Positions 17,624-27,465 of a stretch of DNA of 64,000 nt are shown one piece after another. Below the pieces are notes generated by a model, which made no database searches, had not been told where the DNA came from, and was given only the letters and a program-made list of their open reading frames with translations. The stretch spans positions 682,001-746,000 of the forward strand of contig NZ_CP007129.1 of NCBI RefSeq assembly GCF_000522985.1, given 5' to 3'. Numbering within the stretch: position 1 is the first letter of the stretch; each line of letters begins with the position of its first letter. The position numbers and the translations under genes were made by a program. This DNA comes from Gemmatirosa kalamazoonensis (GTDB lineage: Bacteria > Gemmatimonadota > Gemmatimonadetes > Gemmatimonadales > Gemmatimonadaceae).

Positions 17624-19390
17624 TCACCGCGTGACCGGCTCGATCTGGTCGAACCGCAGGTCGCTGCTCCCGACCCCGCGCCCCGTCTCGCGCCGCCGCC
17701 CGATCCACACGAACGTGCGGCCGTCGTACCAGCGCGCGCGCTGGTAGCTTCGCGTCACGATCGTCCCCGAGAACGGGATCTCCTCCTCGTTCACGAACCA
17801 CGGCAGCGCGGGCTCGGTCAACAGCACGCCCTTCGCGCGCACGACGTCGCGCGGCGGGGTGCCCATCTGCGGCATCGCTGCGCGCTGGAACGCGATGTCC
17901 TGGCCGCCGACGTCGCGGCGCGCGGGGAGGAACGGGATCCAGTTCTCGGGCACCGTGGTGCCTAACAGATAGCGGATCGCGGCCGGCGAGTCGTGCACCG
18001 GCGTGGGCTCGACGCCGGTGCGGTCGGCCGCCTGGTGGCCGTCGATGCCGCGCCCCGTCGCGTCGGGGATCACGTCCTCCACCGCCCACACCATGTTCGC
18101 CATCTCGTCGCGCAGGAACTGCACGCGCTCCAGCGGGTCACTCTCGAGCGTGGCGCCGAGCGTCGCGGGGAGGAAGAGCCGCCGGGGTCCCGTCGTCGCC
18201 GCGCTCAGGTCGAAGAGGCTCCACCGCTGCCACCCCTGGTCGGGACGCTCGTTCGCCGCGCGGACGAGCGTGCGCTGCCCGAAGACGTCGGTCACCACGA
18301 GGCCGAGCACCTCGCACACCGTGTTCACCGGGAGCCGGTAGGGGACGACGTACCAGTCGTTCCCGTACACGAGCCCGAGCTCCGCGAAGACCAGCATGAG
18401 CTGGTCGGTCGTCTGCGCGTCGAGCGCGCCGAGGTTCACGAGGCGCTCCTCCATCTCCCAGAAGCGCGCGTTAGGCATCCCCTTGAACGTCACCGTCGTC
18501 GGCAGGAACGACAGCACCTCCTCGGTCGGCGCGCGCGGCGCGGGCGTACCATCGGACGGCGGCACGGGCAGCCCACCGTCCGCGGTCTGGAACGCGTCCC
18601 AGTCCAGCCGCCCGTCGGCGTAGCGCGGCGCATCGAGCCTGAGCACGCCCTCGGGCGCCGGCGCGGCGATCGACAGCGAGTAGCACAGCCGCGCGACGTC
18701 CCACACGGGAGGCGCGTCGGGCGGCGGCTGCGTGTACTGCCGGTCGAGCCACGCGACGAACGCGTCGACGTAGCCCTGGATGTCGCCCGCGTCCGTGCCG
18801 TCGACCGGCACGTCGGCGGCGAACGTGCCCGCGCGGATGGCGTCGAGCGCGCGACCGCCGTCGAACGCGAGCCGCCGAGTCGCGAGATAGAGGTTCAATC
18901 CGTCCACCTGGCCGCGGAAGTCGGCCTCGGCGTCCTGCGCGAACGCGAACGCCGCCCGGTAGCGCGGCCGGTACTTCGCGCGCAGCGCCGGCGAGTGCAG
19001 CCGCAGGAAGTACTGCGCCGCCTGCACACGCAGCGCGTGCGTGAACGGCACGCGCTCCCGCTCCACGGTCGCCTCGAGCGGCGTGGCGTCGTCGTACGGC
19101 TGCGCGGGGCCGGCGCCTAACGACACGCGGTCGGGCGTGAGCTGGCGCGTGACGAGCCGCGCGTCGATGGGCGAGCCGGCGTCCTGCGCCTCCAGCTCGC
19201 CGAGCTGCCACTGCCGCGTGAGCAGCCACATCGCGTCGCGCACCTCGGCCCGGAGACTGCGCGTGAAGTCGTGCGCGCGCGGCCGCGCCTCCAGCCGGTT
19301 GTACGCGGTGACCGCCGGCTCGCGGAACACGTCGAGCAGGAGCGTGGGGTCCGCGCGCATCACGGCACCGAGCTGCGTCAGGGGCGGCAT
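17624..19390 (-). CDS. Uncharacterised protein, last member of the seven-gene operon
   Basis: A 588-residue soluble-looking protein with no signal peptide or membrane span. Landmark segments are MWLLTRQWQLGELEAQDAGS near residue 55, LVYGNDWYVVPYRLP near 340, and RVQFLRDEMANMVWAVEDV near 420; the last reads like a family signature that I have seen only in proteins of unknown function. The start ATG at 19390 is four bases after the stop of the 1593-residue protein. It belongs to the same transcription unit as the giant proteins and the trypsin-fold proteins. I do not assign a function. Confidence 0.75.
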   Translation of the reverse strand: MPPLTQLGAVMRADPTLLLDVFREPAVTAYNRLEARPRAHDFTRSLRAEVRDAMWLLTRQWQLGELEAQDAGSPIDARLVTRQLTPDRVSLGAGPAQPYDDATPLEATVERERVPFTHALRVQAAQYFLRLHSPALRAKYRPRYRAAFAFAQDAEADFRGQVDGLNLYLATRRLAFDGGRALDAIRAGTFAADVPVDGTDAGDIQGYVDAFVAWLDRQYTQPPPDAPPVWDVARLCYSLSIAAPAPEGVLRLDAPRYADGRLDWDAFQTADGGLPVPPSDGTPAPRAPTEEVLSFLPTTVTFKGMPNARFWEMEERLVNLGALDAQTTDQLMLVFAELGLVYGNDWYVVPYRLPVNTVCEVLGLVVTDVFGQRTLVRAANERPDQGWQRWSLFDLSAATTGPRRLFLPATLGATLESDPLERVQFLRDEMANMVWAVEDVIPDATGRGIDGHQAADRTGVEPTPVHDSPAAIRYLLGTTVPENWIPFLPARRDVGGQDIAFQRAAMPQMGTPPRDVVRAKGVLLTEPALPWFVNEEEIPFSGTIVTRSYQRARWYDGRTFVWIGRRRETGRGVGSSDLRFDQIEPVTR

Positions 19391-19394
19391 CGTC

Positions 19395-22300
19395 TCACCC
19401 TCCCGGCGTGGTCGACGCGCTGGTCATGAGCGCCAGCGCCCGCGCGCGAACGTCGGACAGCACGAACGAGTAGTCGAGCGACACGCTGCCGCGGCTCGTG
19501 CTGAACTCCGCCATGACCGCCGGCAGCAGCGTGCCGATCCCGCCCAGGTCCTGGAGGCGGTCGGGCTCCACGGCGCGCAGCCGCGCGCGGCGGAACGTGT
19601 CGAGCACCGTCTCCACGAGGTCGTCCCACGCCCATCGTCCCGTCTCGTCGGGCGAGACGGCGAGCAGCAGCGCCTGCGGCGGCGCGCTGTCCGGAGCGTC
19701 GAAGTTGAACGCGAGCCCGGTCACCTCCGCGCGCGTCGGCACCGATTCGGTCCACTCGTCGAGCAGGAGCCCGCACTGCGGCAGGGACGCGTCGACGACG
19801 AAGCCGGGCGGCAGATGCCTGACGATCGACACGGTGTCGTGCACGACCTCCATCGTCGGTGGGTACTCGGCGCCGAGCCACCGGTCGCCGGCGCGGAACG
19901 GGAGCTGGATCGCGGACAGCGCGAGCGGCTCGTCGCGTGCGGCGTCGGCCATCGCGCGCGCCATCTCGAAGTCGTGCGCGAGCGGGCGCACGCACGCCAC
20001 GCCGTGCAGCCACTCCTCGAGCGGCAGCGGCACACCCACCGTGTCGCGCACGTGGGCGAGCAGCTCGTCGCGCGCGGCCTCGGCCTGCGCGAGCGCGACC
20101 GGATCGTGATACGCGAAGCGCGGCAGCAGCAGCACGTCGGCGCCCATCCACGCCTTCACCGCGTCGGCGAGCAGCGCCACGGCCTCCGCCGCCGGCGCGG
20201 CCACTGCCGCCGCGAGCTGGTCGTCGGTCGCGGGACCCAACGCGTCGGCGCGCGCGAGCACGGCGTCGGCCTGACGCGCGAGCAGGTCCAGCTCGGCCGC
20301 GGCGACGCCCGTCGCGGAGAGCGGCAGCGCGTACGAGAACCCCGTGTCGGCGACGGCGCGCAGCGCATCACGGATCGCCTCGACGTCGGTGCCGGAGGCG
20401 GCGGCGCGGAGCGTCGGGAACAGCGCGCGCACGGCGGCGATGCGCGTGCCCACGCGCGTGCGCAGCTCGGCGAGATCCACGCGTCCGGGATTGTCGGGCG
20501 GCGGCGGGGCGTCCTTCGACGCGCTCTGGAAGTGTCGAGCGTCGAGCGGGCGCGCGGTGCCCAACAGACGTCGCAGCCGGTCGGCGAGCGGCAGCACCTC
20601 GGCGAACGACCGCGCCGCGGGATCACCGCCGGCGTCGGCGAACGCGATGCGCACGACGACGTCGTCGCCTAACGAATTGTCGCGTGCGAAGCGGTCGCGC
20701 ACCCGCGCCTCCAGCTCCGCCGCGCCGCTCGGCTCCGCCTGGCTGCGCACGAGATACACGACGTCGATCGGCTGCACGCCGAGGTCCGCGAGCGTGATCG
20801 TCGTCTCCAGCACCGGCTGCTCGTCCGCGTCGAGCGCGGCGACGCGGCAGCGGATCCCGTCGGGCGCGCCGAGCAGGTCGCCGAGCCACGCGTTCAGCGA
20901 CGGCTCGAGGCGCGCGCGCTCGGTGAGCGGGATCGCGGGCCACGGGTTCGGCGCGGCGCCCGCCGCGAGCGAGACCGCGAGGCGCTGGGTGAACGCGATC
21001 CCCGTCCCGCGCGGCGTGGCGAGCACCTCGACGTCCGGCGGCACCGTGCCGCTGCCCGCGGATTGCAGCACCGCCGCCGCACGATCGAAGTTGCCTAACG
21101 CGAGCTGGTACGCCGCCTCCGACGTGAGCACGTCGCGGAGCGCGTCGAGCGTGTTCGCGACGCCGTCGCGCTCCGTGCGGAGCGCGGCCCGCTGCGCGGC
21201 GTCGAGCGCGGGGAGCCCGGGCACGCCATCGGGGAAGCTCGCCGCCGCCGCGGCGTCCATCGAGGCGAGCGTGAGCCCGTTCGTGACCTGGTGGTCCTCC
21301 TTCACCTCCGCCGCGCCCGCGCCGCCCGACGCGTCGTCGGCCTGCGGTACGCGCGTGCGCAGGATGGGGAACGCGGCGCGGAACGCGGGCTTCAGATGGT
21401 CGAGGATCACGGCACCGGGCGTACGCGTCGTCCAGTCGTGGAGCCCGCGCTCGAACTGGATGCCCAACAGCACCTCGAGCGACTGTCCGTTGCGCACGCC
21501 CTCGAGCAGGTAGCGCGCGCGCCGCACGCGCTCCGACGTGAGGTTCACGGCGAGCGCGTCGGGCTCGGACGGGGTGGCGTGCGTGAGGTAGCCGCTCCGG
21601 AGCAGCGCCGCCGCGGTCGCGTGGTTGAGCGACGGCGTGTGCACGTAGCCGCCGTTGCCCGGTGCCTCCGACACGTTCTCGACGCCGAGCCGCAGCTGCG
21701 CGGGGAGCGTGCGCTCGGGCACCGGCGTGCGTCGACCGGGCACGGGCCGCACGTGCTCGAGGTACCCGTACGCGCCGAGGTACACGCCCGTGCGCCGTTC
21801 CTTCACCGGCGCGTCGAGCCGCCGCTGGCGATGCAGCCGGCGCGCGACGAGCGACGTCTGCCACGCGTCGAGCCGGTAGCTCAGCGTGTCGACGTGCTCG
21901 ACGAGCGCGCGCTCGAGCCGCGCCGTCGGCAGCGCGCGCAGCACGGCGATCGCGTCGCGCTGCTCCCGCACCCCCTGCCCCGCGTCGCCCGCGAGCTGCG
22001 GCGCGTGCAGCACCTCGAGCAGCGGCCGGTCCGATGCCTCGGTCTTCACGATGCGGTTCGCCGGCGCGCGCAGCACCTCCCACACCGACGGCGACGCTTC
22101 GGGCCCGATGTTGAGGAACTTCCGCGAGCGAACCAGCTCGTCGCCGATCACGCCGCGGTCGCCGAGCCAGCGATGCGCGCCGCGACCCGCCTCCATGACG
22201 AGCGAGAAGTGCAGCATGAGATACAGCAGCGCGCCGGGCCGCGGCACGCCCGTGCCGAAGTCCTGCGCCTCCAGCGCCGCCGCGTCGGCGGCGTGCTCGA

Positions 22301-24176
22301 ACAGCCAGTCGAGGTACGTCGCGCCCGTCGCCGCGTCGTACGGCTTCACGAGCGCGCGCTCCGACAGCGGCTGTCCGTCGATGAGCTGCAGCGGGTCGAG
22401 CCGCGTCTGGTAGTGGCGCCAGATGAGATGGAGCAGCAGCGGCAATGGCTTCTCGGTGCCGTCCGCGCGCTGCACCGCGTAGCCGAGCTGCGTCAGCAGC
22501 GTGCGCGTGACCGAGCCCTCGATCATCAGTCGCAGCACGTCGCTGAAGCTGGCGCCGCCCCACGCGAGCCCCTCGAGGTTCTGCAGGTAGTCGTAGCTGT
22601 AGCCCACGCGCTGGTAGAACTCCGCGGACGTCGGATGCAGCGCGAGCACGTCGAGCAGCCCGGCCGCGCCCGGCGCGGAGTCGGAGACGAGCGTCGACCA
22701 CGCGGCGTCGAAGCTCGCGAGCACGCGCACGAGCGTCGGCTCGAACGGGTCGCGTCCATCTGTCGCGGTCGGCCGCCATCGCGGGAGCGCGCTCGTGGGG
22801 AGCACGCCGTACGGCTGGGCGCCGACGCGGATCGCGGCGATCGGGCCGCGGCCGGTGACGAGATCCGTGAAGTGGCGACGCAGACTGCCTGACGAACCTT
22901 CGTCGATCACCTCGTTGAGCATCTGGTCGACGTAGTAGCCGAGCGTCCCCGCGTACAGCGCGCGGTTCATCCCCACCGCCTCGGCGTGGTCGGCGCGCTC
23001 AGCGCCGGCGGCGTGCAGCAGCGGCGCGTACCCGATGCCGAGGAAGTCGGCGAGGCGCTGGCCGTCGGTGGCCACGGCGCGGTCGTCGGTGGGCACGAAG
23101 CGCGGCGGGTCGGCGCCGGGGACCGTCGCGTCGCCATCGGCGCGGTCGCCGCCGGTGAAGCCGGAGTCGCCGTCGTCGGTGTTGTTCGTCGGCGTGCCCT
23201 GGCGCAGCACCTCGAACCCCTCGCGCGCGTATCGGTGGCCGTCGATGAGCTCCTCGACGAGCGCGCGCGCGTCCTCCTCGTCGGCCGAGTGCTTGAGACC
23301 GAGGACGAGCAGCCGGTCGAAGCCCTGCGCGACGTCGTCCGCGGCGACGGGCACGCGGAACGCCATCCCCCGCTCGATCGCCTGCGCGAAGTCGCGCACC
23401 CAGGCGTACGACGTGCCTAACGTCAGCGTGCCGTCGGCCGGGTCGCGCGCGATCGACGGGTCGTCGTCGTCCGTCTCCAGCGGCGCGGGGCCGACGACCA
23501 CCACGTCGTCGAGCCGGCGCCCCACCTCGTTCACGCGCAGCGTCTCGCCGCGCCACGCGAGGAGCACGAAGCGGTCGGGGAGCACGCGGGAGTGCGGCGC
23601 CTCGGTCCACGCGTCGGGCTTCGTGAGCGGCACGTCGGGGAACTCGAGCGCGACCGACGCGTCGCTCGCCGCGAGGTCCCAGTTCGTGGGACGCGTCTCG
23701 AGCGCGACCCACGACGCGCGGTTCGCGCCGAAGCGGTCCGCGAGCGCGCGCCACGCGGCGGCCCGGCCGTCGTCGGTGCGCGCCGCGCGGTACGCGGTCC
23801 AGTACGCGCGGCCGTGCGTCACCTCGGCGTCGGTGAGCAGCCTCTCGTGCGTCGTGATCGCGACGTCGTCGGGGTAGACGCGCACCCACAGCTCCGACGC
23901 GTCCACGCTCCACCGCGTCTCCACGCGCAGCGGCAGCAGGAGGATCGGCAGACCGTCGTCCCACGCCTCGATGAGGCGTTGCGGCGGACGGTCCGCGAGC
24001 AGCCCATCGAGCGCGGCGCGCACGTCCGCCTCGCGGCCCGCGACGAGTCGACGCTGCTCCGCGAGATCGCCGTCGCTCGCGCGGCGAAGCCGCAGCGCGT
24101 GGAGCAGCGACCGCGCGTCGTCGCGTGCACGGCGTGCCGCGCGCACCGCGGCGAGCGCGTCGCGGAGTTCCGTCAT
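19395..24176 (-). CDS. Giant protein of unknown function (1593 residues)
   Basis: A very large soluble protein. An N-terminal charged helical region (about residues 1-60) looks like a coiled coil. ILLLPLRVETRW and LWVRVYPDDVAITTHERLLTD follow at about 75-120. The middle holds IRVGAQPYGVLPTSALPRW and LIDGQPLSERALVKPYD, and the C-terminal part has AEVTGLAFNFDAP and PPQALLLAVSP. These read like conserved signatures, but none belongs to a characterised enzyme family that I know. No signal peptide, membrane span or catalytic motif is evident. The ATG overlaps the preceding gene's stop by four bases, which shows strict coupling. It could be a scaffold or a structural component; this is inference. 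Confidence 0.8.
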   Translation of the reverse strand: MTELRDALAAVRAARRARDDARSLLHALRLRRASDGDLAEQRRLVAGREADVRAALDGLLADRPPQRLIEAWDDGLPILLLPLRVETRWSVDASELWVRVYPDDVAITTHERLLTDAEVTHGRAYWTAYRAARTDDGRAAAWRALADRFGANRASWVALETRPTNWDLAASDASVALEFPDVPLTKPDAWTEAPHSRVLPDRFVLLAWRGETLRVNEVGRRLDDVVVVGPAPLETDDDDPSIARDPADGTLTLGTSYAWVRDFAQAIERGMAFRVPVAADDVAQGFDRLLVLGLKHSADEEDARALVEELIDGHRYAREGFEVLRQGTPTNNTDDGDSGFTGGDRADGDATVPGADPPRFVPTDDRAVATDGQRLADFLGIGYAPLLHAAGAERADHAEAVGMNRALYAGTLGYYVDQMLNEVIDEGSSGSLRRHFTDLVTGRGPIAAIRVGAQPYGVLPTSALPRWRPTATDGRDPFEPTLVRVLASFDAAWSTLVSDSAPGAAGLLDVLALHPTSAEFYQRVGYSYDYLQNLEGLAWGGASFSDVLRLMIEGSVTRTLLTQLGYAVQRADGTEKPLPLLLHLIWRHYQTRLDPLQLIDGQPLSERALVKPYDAATGATYLDWLFEHAADAAALEAQDFGTGVPRPGALLYLMLHFSLVMEAGRGAHRWLGDRGVIGDELVRSRKFLNIGPEASPSVWEVLRAPANRIVKTEASDRPLLEVLHAPQLAGDAGQGVREQRDAIAVLRALPTARLERALVEHVDTLSYRLDAWQTSLVARRLHRQRRLDAPVKERRTGVYLGAYGYLEHVRPVPGRRTPVPERTLPAQLRLGVENVSEAPGNGGYVHTPSLNHATAAALLRSGYLTHATPSEPDALAVNLTSERVRRARYLLEGVRNGQSLEVLLGIQFERGLHDWTTRTPGAVILDHLKPAFRAAFPILRTRVPQADDASGGAGAAEVKEDHQVTNGLTLASMDAAAAASFPDGVPGLPALDAAQRAALRTERDGVANTLDALRDVLTSEAAYQLALGNFDRAAAVLQSAGSGTVPPDVEVLATPRGTGIAFTQRLAVSLAAGAAPNPWPAIPLTERARLEPSLNAWLGDLLGAPDGIRCRVAALDADEQPVLETTITLADLGVQPIDVVYLVRSQAEPSGAAELEARVRDRFARDNSLGDDVVVRIAFADAGGDPAARSFAEVLPLADRLRRLLGTARPLDARHFQSASKDAPPPPDNPGRVDLAELRTRVGTRIAAVRALFPTLRAAASGTDVEAIRDALRAVADTGFSYALPLSATGVAAAELDLLARQADAVLARADALGPATDDQLAAAVAAPAAEAVALLADAVKAWMGADVLLLPRFAYHDPVALAQAEAARDELLAHVRDTVGVPLPLEEWLHGVACVRPLAHDFEMARAMADAARDEPLALSAIQLPFRAGDRWLGAEYPPTMEVVHDTVSIVRHLPPGFVVDASLPQCGLLLDEWTESVPTRAEVTGLAFNFDAPDSAPPQALLLAVSPDETGRWAWDDLVETVLDTFRRARLRAVEPDRLQDLGGIGTLLPAVMAEFSTSRGSVSLDYSFVLSDVRARALALMTSASTTPGG

Positions 24177-26215
24177 GGCTCGCCGGCGAGCATCTCGCGC
24201 GCGTGCACGGCGATCATCACCGGCGACTGGAACAGGATGGTCGCCATGCGCGCGGAGTCGCTGCCCCACTGCGACAGGCTCTCGCCGGGCCCCGCCGGTA
24301 CGAAGCCCTGCGGCAGCACCGTCGTGTCGACGAAGCGGTGCCCGTCGGGGAACAGCGTCCACGCGAGGTCGTTCCACGTGAGCGGCGTCGCCGGATCGTC
24401 GTCGGGCGTGAACGTGACGTCCATGCCGAAGCGCGGCTCGCCCGGCAGCTGCTGAATGATGAAGAAGTAGCCCCAGTCGTCCGCATCGGTCCGCGGATCG
24501 TCCGCGCCGCGCGCCTGCTCCACGGTGAGGTCGAAGCCGAAGAAGCGGATGTCGGGATCGACCGATGCCTTGAACACCGGGAAGCGGATCTCGCGCGCGA
24601 CGTCGGCGTCGCTCGCCACCGGCACGATCACCGCGTCGAGCACCGGATCGCCTGTGAGCGTCGCCGGCGACGGCGCGGGGTGTGCCTTCTGCGCGTAGAT
24701 GAGCGTGTTCGGGTACTTCTTCAGCAGATCGCCGCGCACCGTGAGCACGAGCTGCTCGCCCGGCGGCCGCCGCGGGTTGCGGTGGGAGCCGAGCGCGGAG
24801 TCGGGGAGCCACGTGTCGAGCGGCGCGATGTCCTTGCCGCGCTCCGACGCGCTCGCCGCGCTCTCGCCCGCCGGCTCGGCCAGGATCCCGCGCACGTCCC
24901 AGAACTGGCGGAAGTAGCTGCCGCGCCGATCGGTCGGGTACTCGCGCCAGAGCAGCTCCTTGCCGAACTCGTAGTTGAGCCCCGCGAGATACGCCTCGAT
25001 GAACGGCGGGTTCGTCTCGAGCAGCGTGATGCTGTTCGGCGGGATGAGCTCGAGGTTCGGCAGCAGCAGCTCCGACGACAGATCGCGCAGCTTCTCGTAC
25101 ATCGGGTCGTCGAAGTCCGGATACGCCATCGCCGGCACGAGGTGCTCGGCCTGCAGCAGCCACGCGGGGTCGAACACCAGCCGAACGCCGGCGGCGACGC
25201 GCCGCGGGAACGCGCGCAGCGGCTCGACGGCCGCGCGCAGCTTGTCGCGCGCGACCGCGAGGTCGAACGTCGGCCGCGCGACCTCCGGGATCGTGGCGAT
25301 CGCGAGCCGCCGCTCCAGCGCCGTCGCCGCGGTGCGGAACGCGCGCGCCTCGACCGTGTCGACGCCGGCGCGCGTCGCGGTCACCGTGGTCACGCGCGTG
25401 AAGCGGACCGCGTTAGGCGAGGTCGAAGTCGCGTCGACGTCGGTGACGACCTCCGTGCCCGGGCGTGCGTCGGGCGGCACGACGGGGTCGCGCTCGACGA
25501 AGCGGAACGCGTCGCGCGCAGGCGCCAGCCGTACGGCCTCGGCAACGTCGGCCGGGCGCACGATGGCGGCCGGCGCCGTCGCCGCCGTCGCGGCCTCCTC
25601 GGCCGTCGCGATCTCCGCGAGCCGGCGCCGCGCCAGCGCGCCTAACGCGAGCACGACGGCGGTGCCCGCCACCGCGAGCAGCAGCGCGAGCATCCACAGG
25701 CCGGTGAGGAGACCGAGCACCACGAGCGCGGCGAGAAGGAGCGCGATGACGAGCCAGGCGTGCGCGAGCAGCCACGCGAGGCCCGGCGGCATCGTCGGCA
25801 CGGGCGGCGGTGGTGGGAGCTGCTGCACGGCGCCCGCGTCCGTCGGCAGGCCGGTGCCCGGCCGCTTCGGTGGCGCGGCGGTGAGCGTGCCCGCGGCGAG
25901 CCCGCGCACGAGCGTCGCGTGCGGGGCAGCGACGTCGGCGCGCCGCACCACGGGGCCGCGCGGCCGCAGCATCCGCCGCAGCGCGCCGCTCACCGCCGCG
26001 CGCGGCAGCGTGCTCGCGCCCAGCAGATGCTGCAACGTCGTCGGTGAGCCGCGCACCTTGCGCAGCACCGGCGCGAGGAACGCGATCGTGCGCGCCTCGT
26101 CGAGCCGGCCCGCGAAGTTGACGTACACCGCCTGGCTCGCGCGCATCGCGTACGCGGCGAGCCGGATCAACCGGTTCGCGGCGAGCACCTGCTGCACCTG
26201 CGTCCACGCGCGCGC
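24173..26215 (-). CDS. C-terminal part of frameshifted membrane-anchored giant protein
   Basis: This frame continues the protein that starts at 27465, after a shift in a CG repeat near 26207-26217. The upper boundary is the shift point; the first in-frame ATG is at 26146. About 681 codons encode AWTQVQQVLAANRLIRLAAY, a proline run (QLPPPPPVPTMPPG), a pair of membrane spans (WLVIALLLAALVVLGLLT and WMLALLLAVAGTAVVLALG), and then a large soluble domain with LIPPNSITLLETNPPFIEAY and LLWREYPTDRRGSYFRQF. The last two look like strong family signatures. The TGA overlaps the start of the 1593-residue protein. With one CG unit less the two parts would form a single protein of about 1096 residues. Confidence 0.75.
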   Translation of the reverse strand, partial: ARAWTQVQQVLAANRLIRLAAYAMRASQAVYVNFAGRLDEARTIAFLAPVLRKVRGSPTTLQHLLGASTLPRAAVSGALRRMLRPRGPVVRRADVAAPHATLVRGLAAGTLTAAPPKRPGTGLPTDAGAVQQLPPPPPVPTMPPGLAWLLAHAWLVIALLLAALVVLGLLTGLWMLALLLAVAGTAVVLALGALARRRLAEIATAEEAATAATAPAAIVRPADVAEAVRLAPARDAFRFVERDPVVPPDARPGTEVVTDVDATSTSPNAVRFTRVTTVTATRAGVDTVEARAFRTAATALERRLAIATIPEVARPTFDLAVARDKLRAAVEPLRAFPRRVAAGVRLVFDPAWLLQAEHLVPAMAYPDFDDPMYEKLRDLSSELLLPNLELIPPNSITLLETNPPFIEAYLAGLNYEFGKELLWREYPTDRRGSYFRQFWDVRGILAEPAGESAASASERGKDIAPLDTWLPDSALGSHRNPRRPPGEQLVLTVRGDLLKKYPNTLIYAQKAHPAPSPATLTGDPVLDAVIVPVASDADVAREIRFPVFKASVDPDIRFFGFDLTVEQARGADDPRTDADDWGYFFIIQQLPGEPRFGMDVTFTPDDDPATPLTWNDLAWTLFPDGHRFVDTTVLPQGFVPAGPGESLSQWGSDSARMATILFQSPVMIAVHAREMLAGEP

Positions 26216-27465
26216 GCGACGTAGCTCTCCTGGTGCTCGCGCACCACGCGCACGCCGAAGCCGGCCGACACGCGCGTCCGCGGGTCGCGGTTCAGCGCGT
26301 CGAGCCAGTCGCCGCGCGTCGTGTCCACCGTGTGGCGCAACGCGTGGTGCTCGCCGTAGATCGGCGGCGTGACGACCGGCAGCGTCTCGGTGGCCGGCGC
26401 GGTTCGGCGCTCCTCGGCGAAGTTGAGCGCGGCCTGCAATTGCGCGAAGAACGGACGCGTCACGTCCACCACCTCGGGGCTCGGCGTCGTGGTCGGCGCC
26501 TTCAGCGCACCCTCGAGCCCCACCACGGTCTGCTTCGCGTCGGCGGGGAGGATCTGCCCGATGTCGGTGCCTTCCGTGAGGCCCCACCCGGGCTGCTCGC
26601 CGTCCATGCCGCGCACGCCGACGCGCGGATCGGCGGCGCGCGGCACGAGGCGCTTCACCATCGACTCGAAGTCCTCGTTCTCGCCGGTGCGGAAGCGCCA
26701 CTCGTAGAGCACCGGCAGCTCCACCGCGCCGGCCGCGGCGGTCCACGCCGGCTGCTGCGCGTCGACGGCCGACGGATCCTGGCCGAGCCCCGCGAGCCGC
26801 CCGGTCTCGAACACGGGGACGACGAACGCGCCGTACGCCGTGTTGGGCAGCAGCCGACGCGGCGACGTCAGTCGGCAGACGATGCGGTCCGCGTTCGGGT
26901 GATCGGGCACGCCGAGCGACTCGAGGAACCGCTCGAACTCCGTCGCGTCGGCGAACGTCTCGTTCGTGTGCACGTGCGCCCACGCCCACGTCTGGGTGTG
27001 CGGCGGCAGCGACGCGGTCGAGCGGACGGTGATCGACGGCAAGGGATCGCGCCGCGCCGTGCGCGCGAACTCGCCCTCGTGCTCCGCGGTGTCCTCCTCC
27101 AGCACGGCGAGCGCGAGCCACGGCCGCAGCCGGTCGCCCGCGGCGCGCGCCGGCGTGTACCGCCACAGGAAGTCCTCGTCGTAGAACTCGACGAACGCGA
27201 GGTAGTTCGGCTCGAAGTCGGTGACCCAGTGGCGCGGCTCGGTGCGCACGATCGTCGCCGGGTTGATGCCGAGCACGTCGCCGGGGCCGAGCAGCGCGAA
27301 CTCCTTGTGCACCGGCAGCGTGTTCACGCGCAGATCGACCGGCACCACCGCGCGCTCCGTCGCCGCGCCGCCGCTCGCGCCTAACGTATCGGTCTCGACG
27401 ATCGAGCCCGCGATCCCCTTCCGGAGCCACGACGAGAACGTGTACCGCCCGACCGTCAGGCTCAT
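26167..27465 (-). CDS. N-terminal part of frameshifted giant protein
   Basis: It begins MSLTVGRYTFSSWLRKG, with the ATG overlapping the DUF6603 gene stop by four bases. It reads sensibly for about 417 residues (DFEPNYLAFVEFYDEDFLWRY, ERFLESLGVPDHPNADRIV, REHQESYVARA), then runs into nonsense (RGRRCSRCSPRTG) and a stop at 26167. The true continuation is the frame of the following entry, two bases out of register, so the break lies in the GCGCGCGCGCG tract. Whether it is a sequencing error, a mutation or a phase-variable tract cannot be decided here. No signal peptide is present, and the function is unknown. Confidence 0.75.
   Translation of the reverse strand: MSLTVGRYTFSSWLRKGIAGSIVETDTLGASGGAATERAVVPVDLRVNTLPVHKEFALLGPGDVLGINPATIVRTEPRHWVTDFEPNYLAFVEFYDEDFLWRYTPARAAGDRLRPWLALAVLEEDTAEHEGEFARTARRDPLPSITVRSTASLPPHTQTWAWAHVHTNETFADATEFERFLESLGVPDHPNADRIVCRLTSPRRLLPNTAYGAFVVPVFETGRLAGLGQDPSAVDAQQPAWTAAAGAVELPVLYEWRFRTGENEDFESMVKRLVPRAADPRVGVRGMDGEQPGWGLTEGTDIGQILPADAKQTVVGLEGALKAPTTTPSPEVVDVTRPFFAQLQAALNFAEERRTAPATETLPVVTPPIYGEHHALRHTVDTTRGDWLDALNRDPRTRVSAGFGVRVVREHQESYVARARGRRCSRCSPRTG

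Noticed and set aside
26200-26222. Programmed ribosomal frameshift
   Set aside because: No slippery heptamer or downstream pseudoknot is evident; a CG-repeat slip explains the two-base change better.
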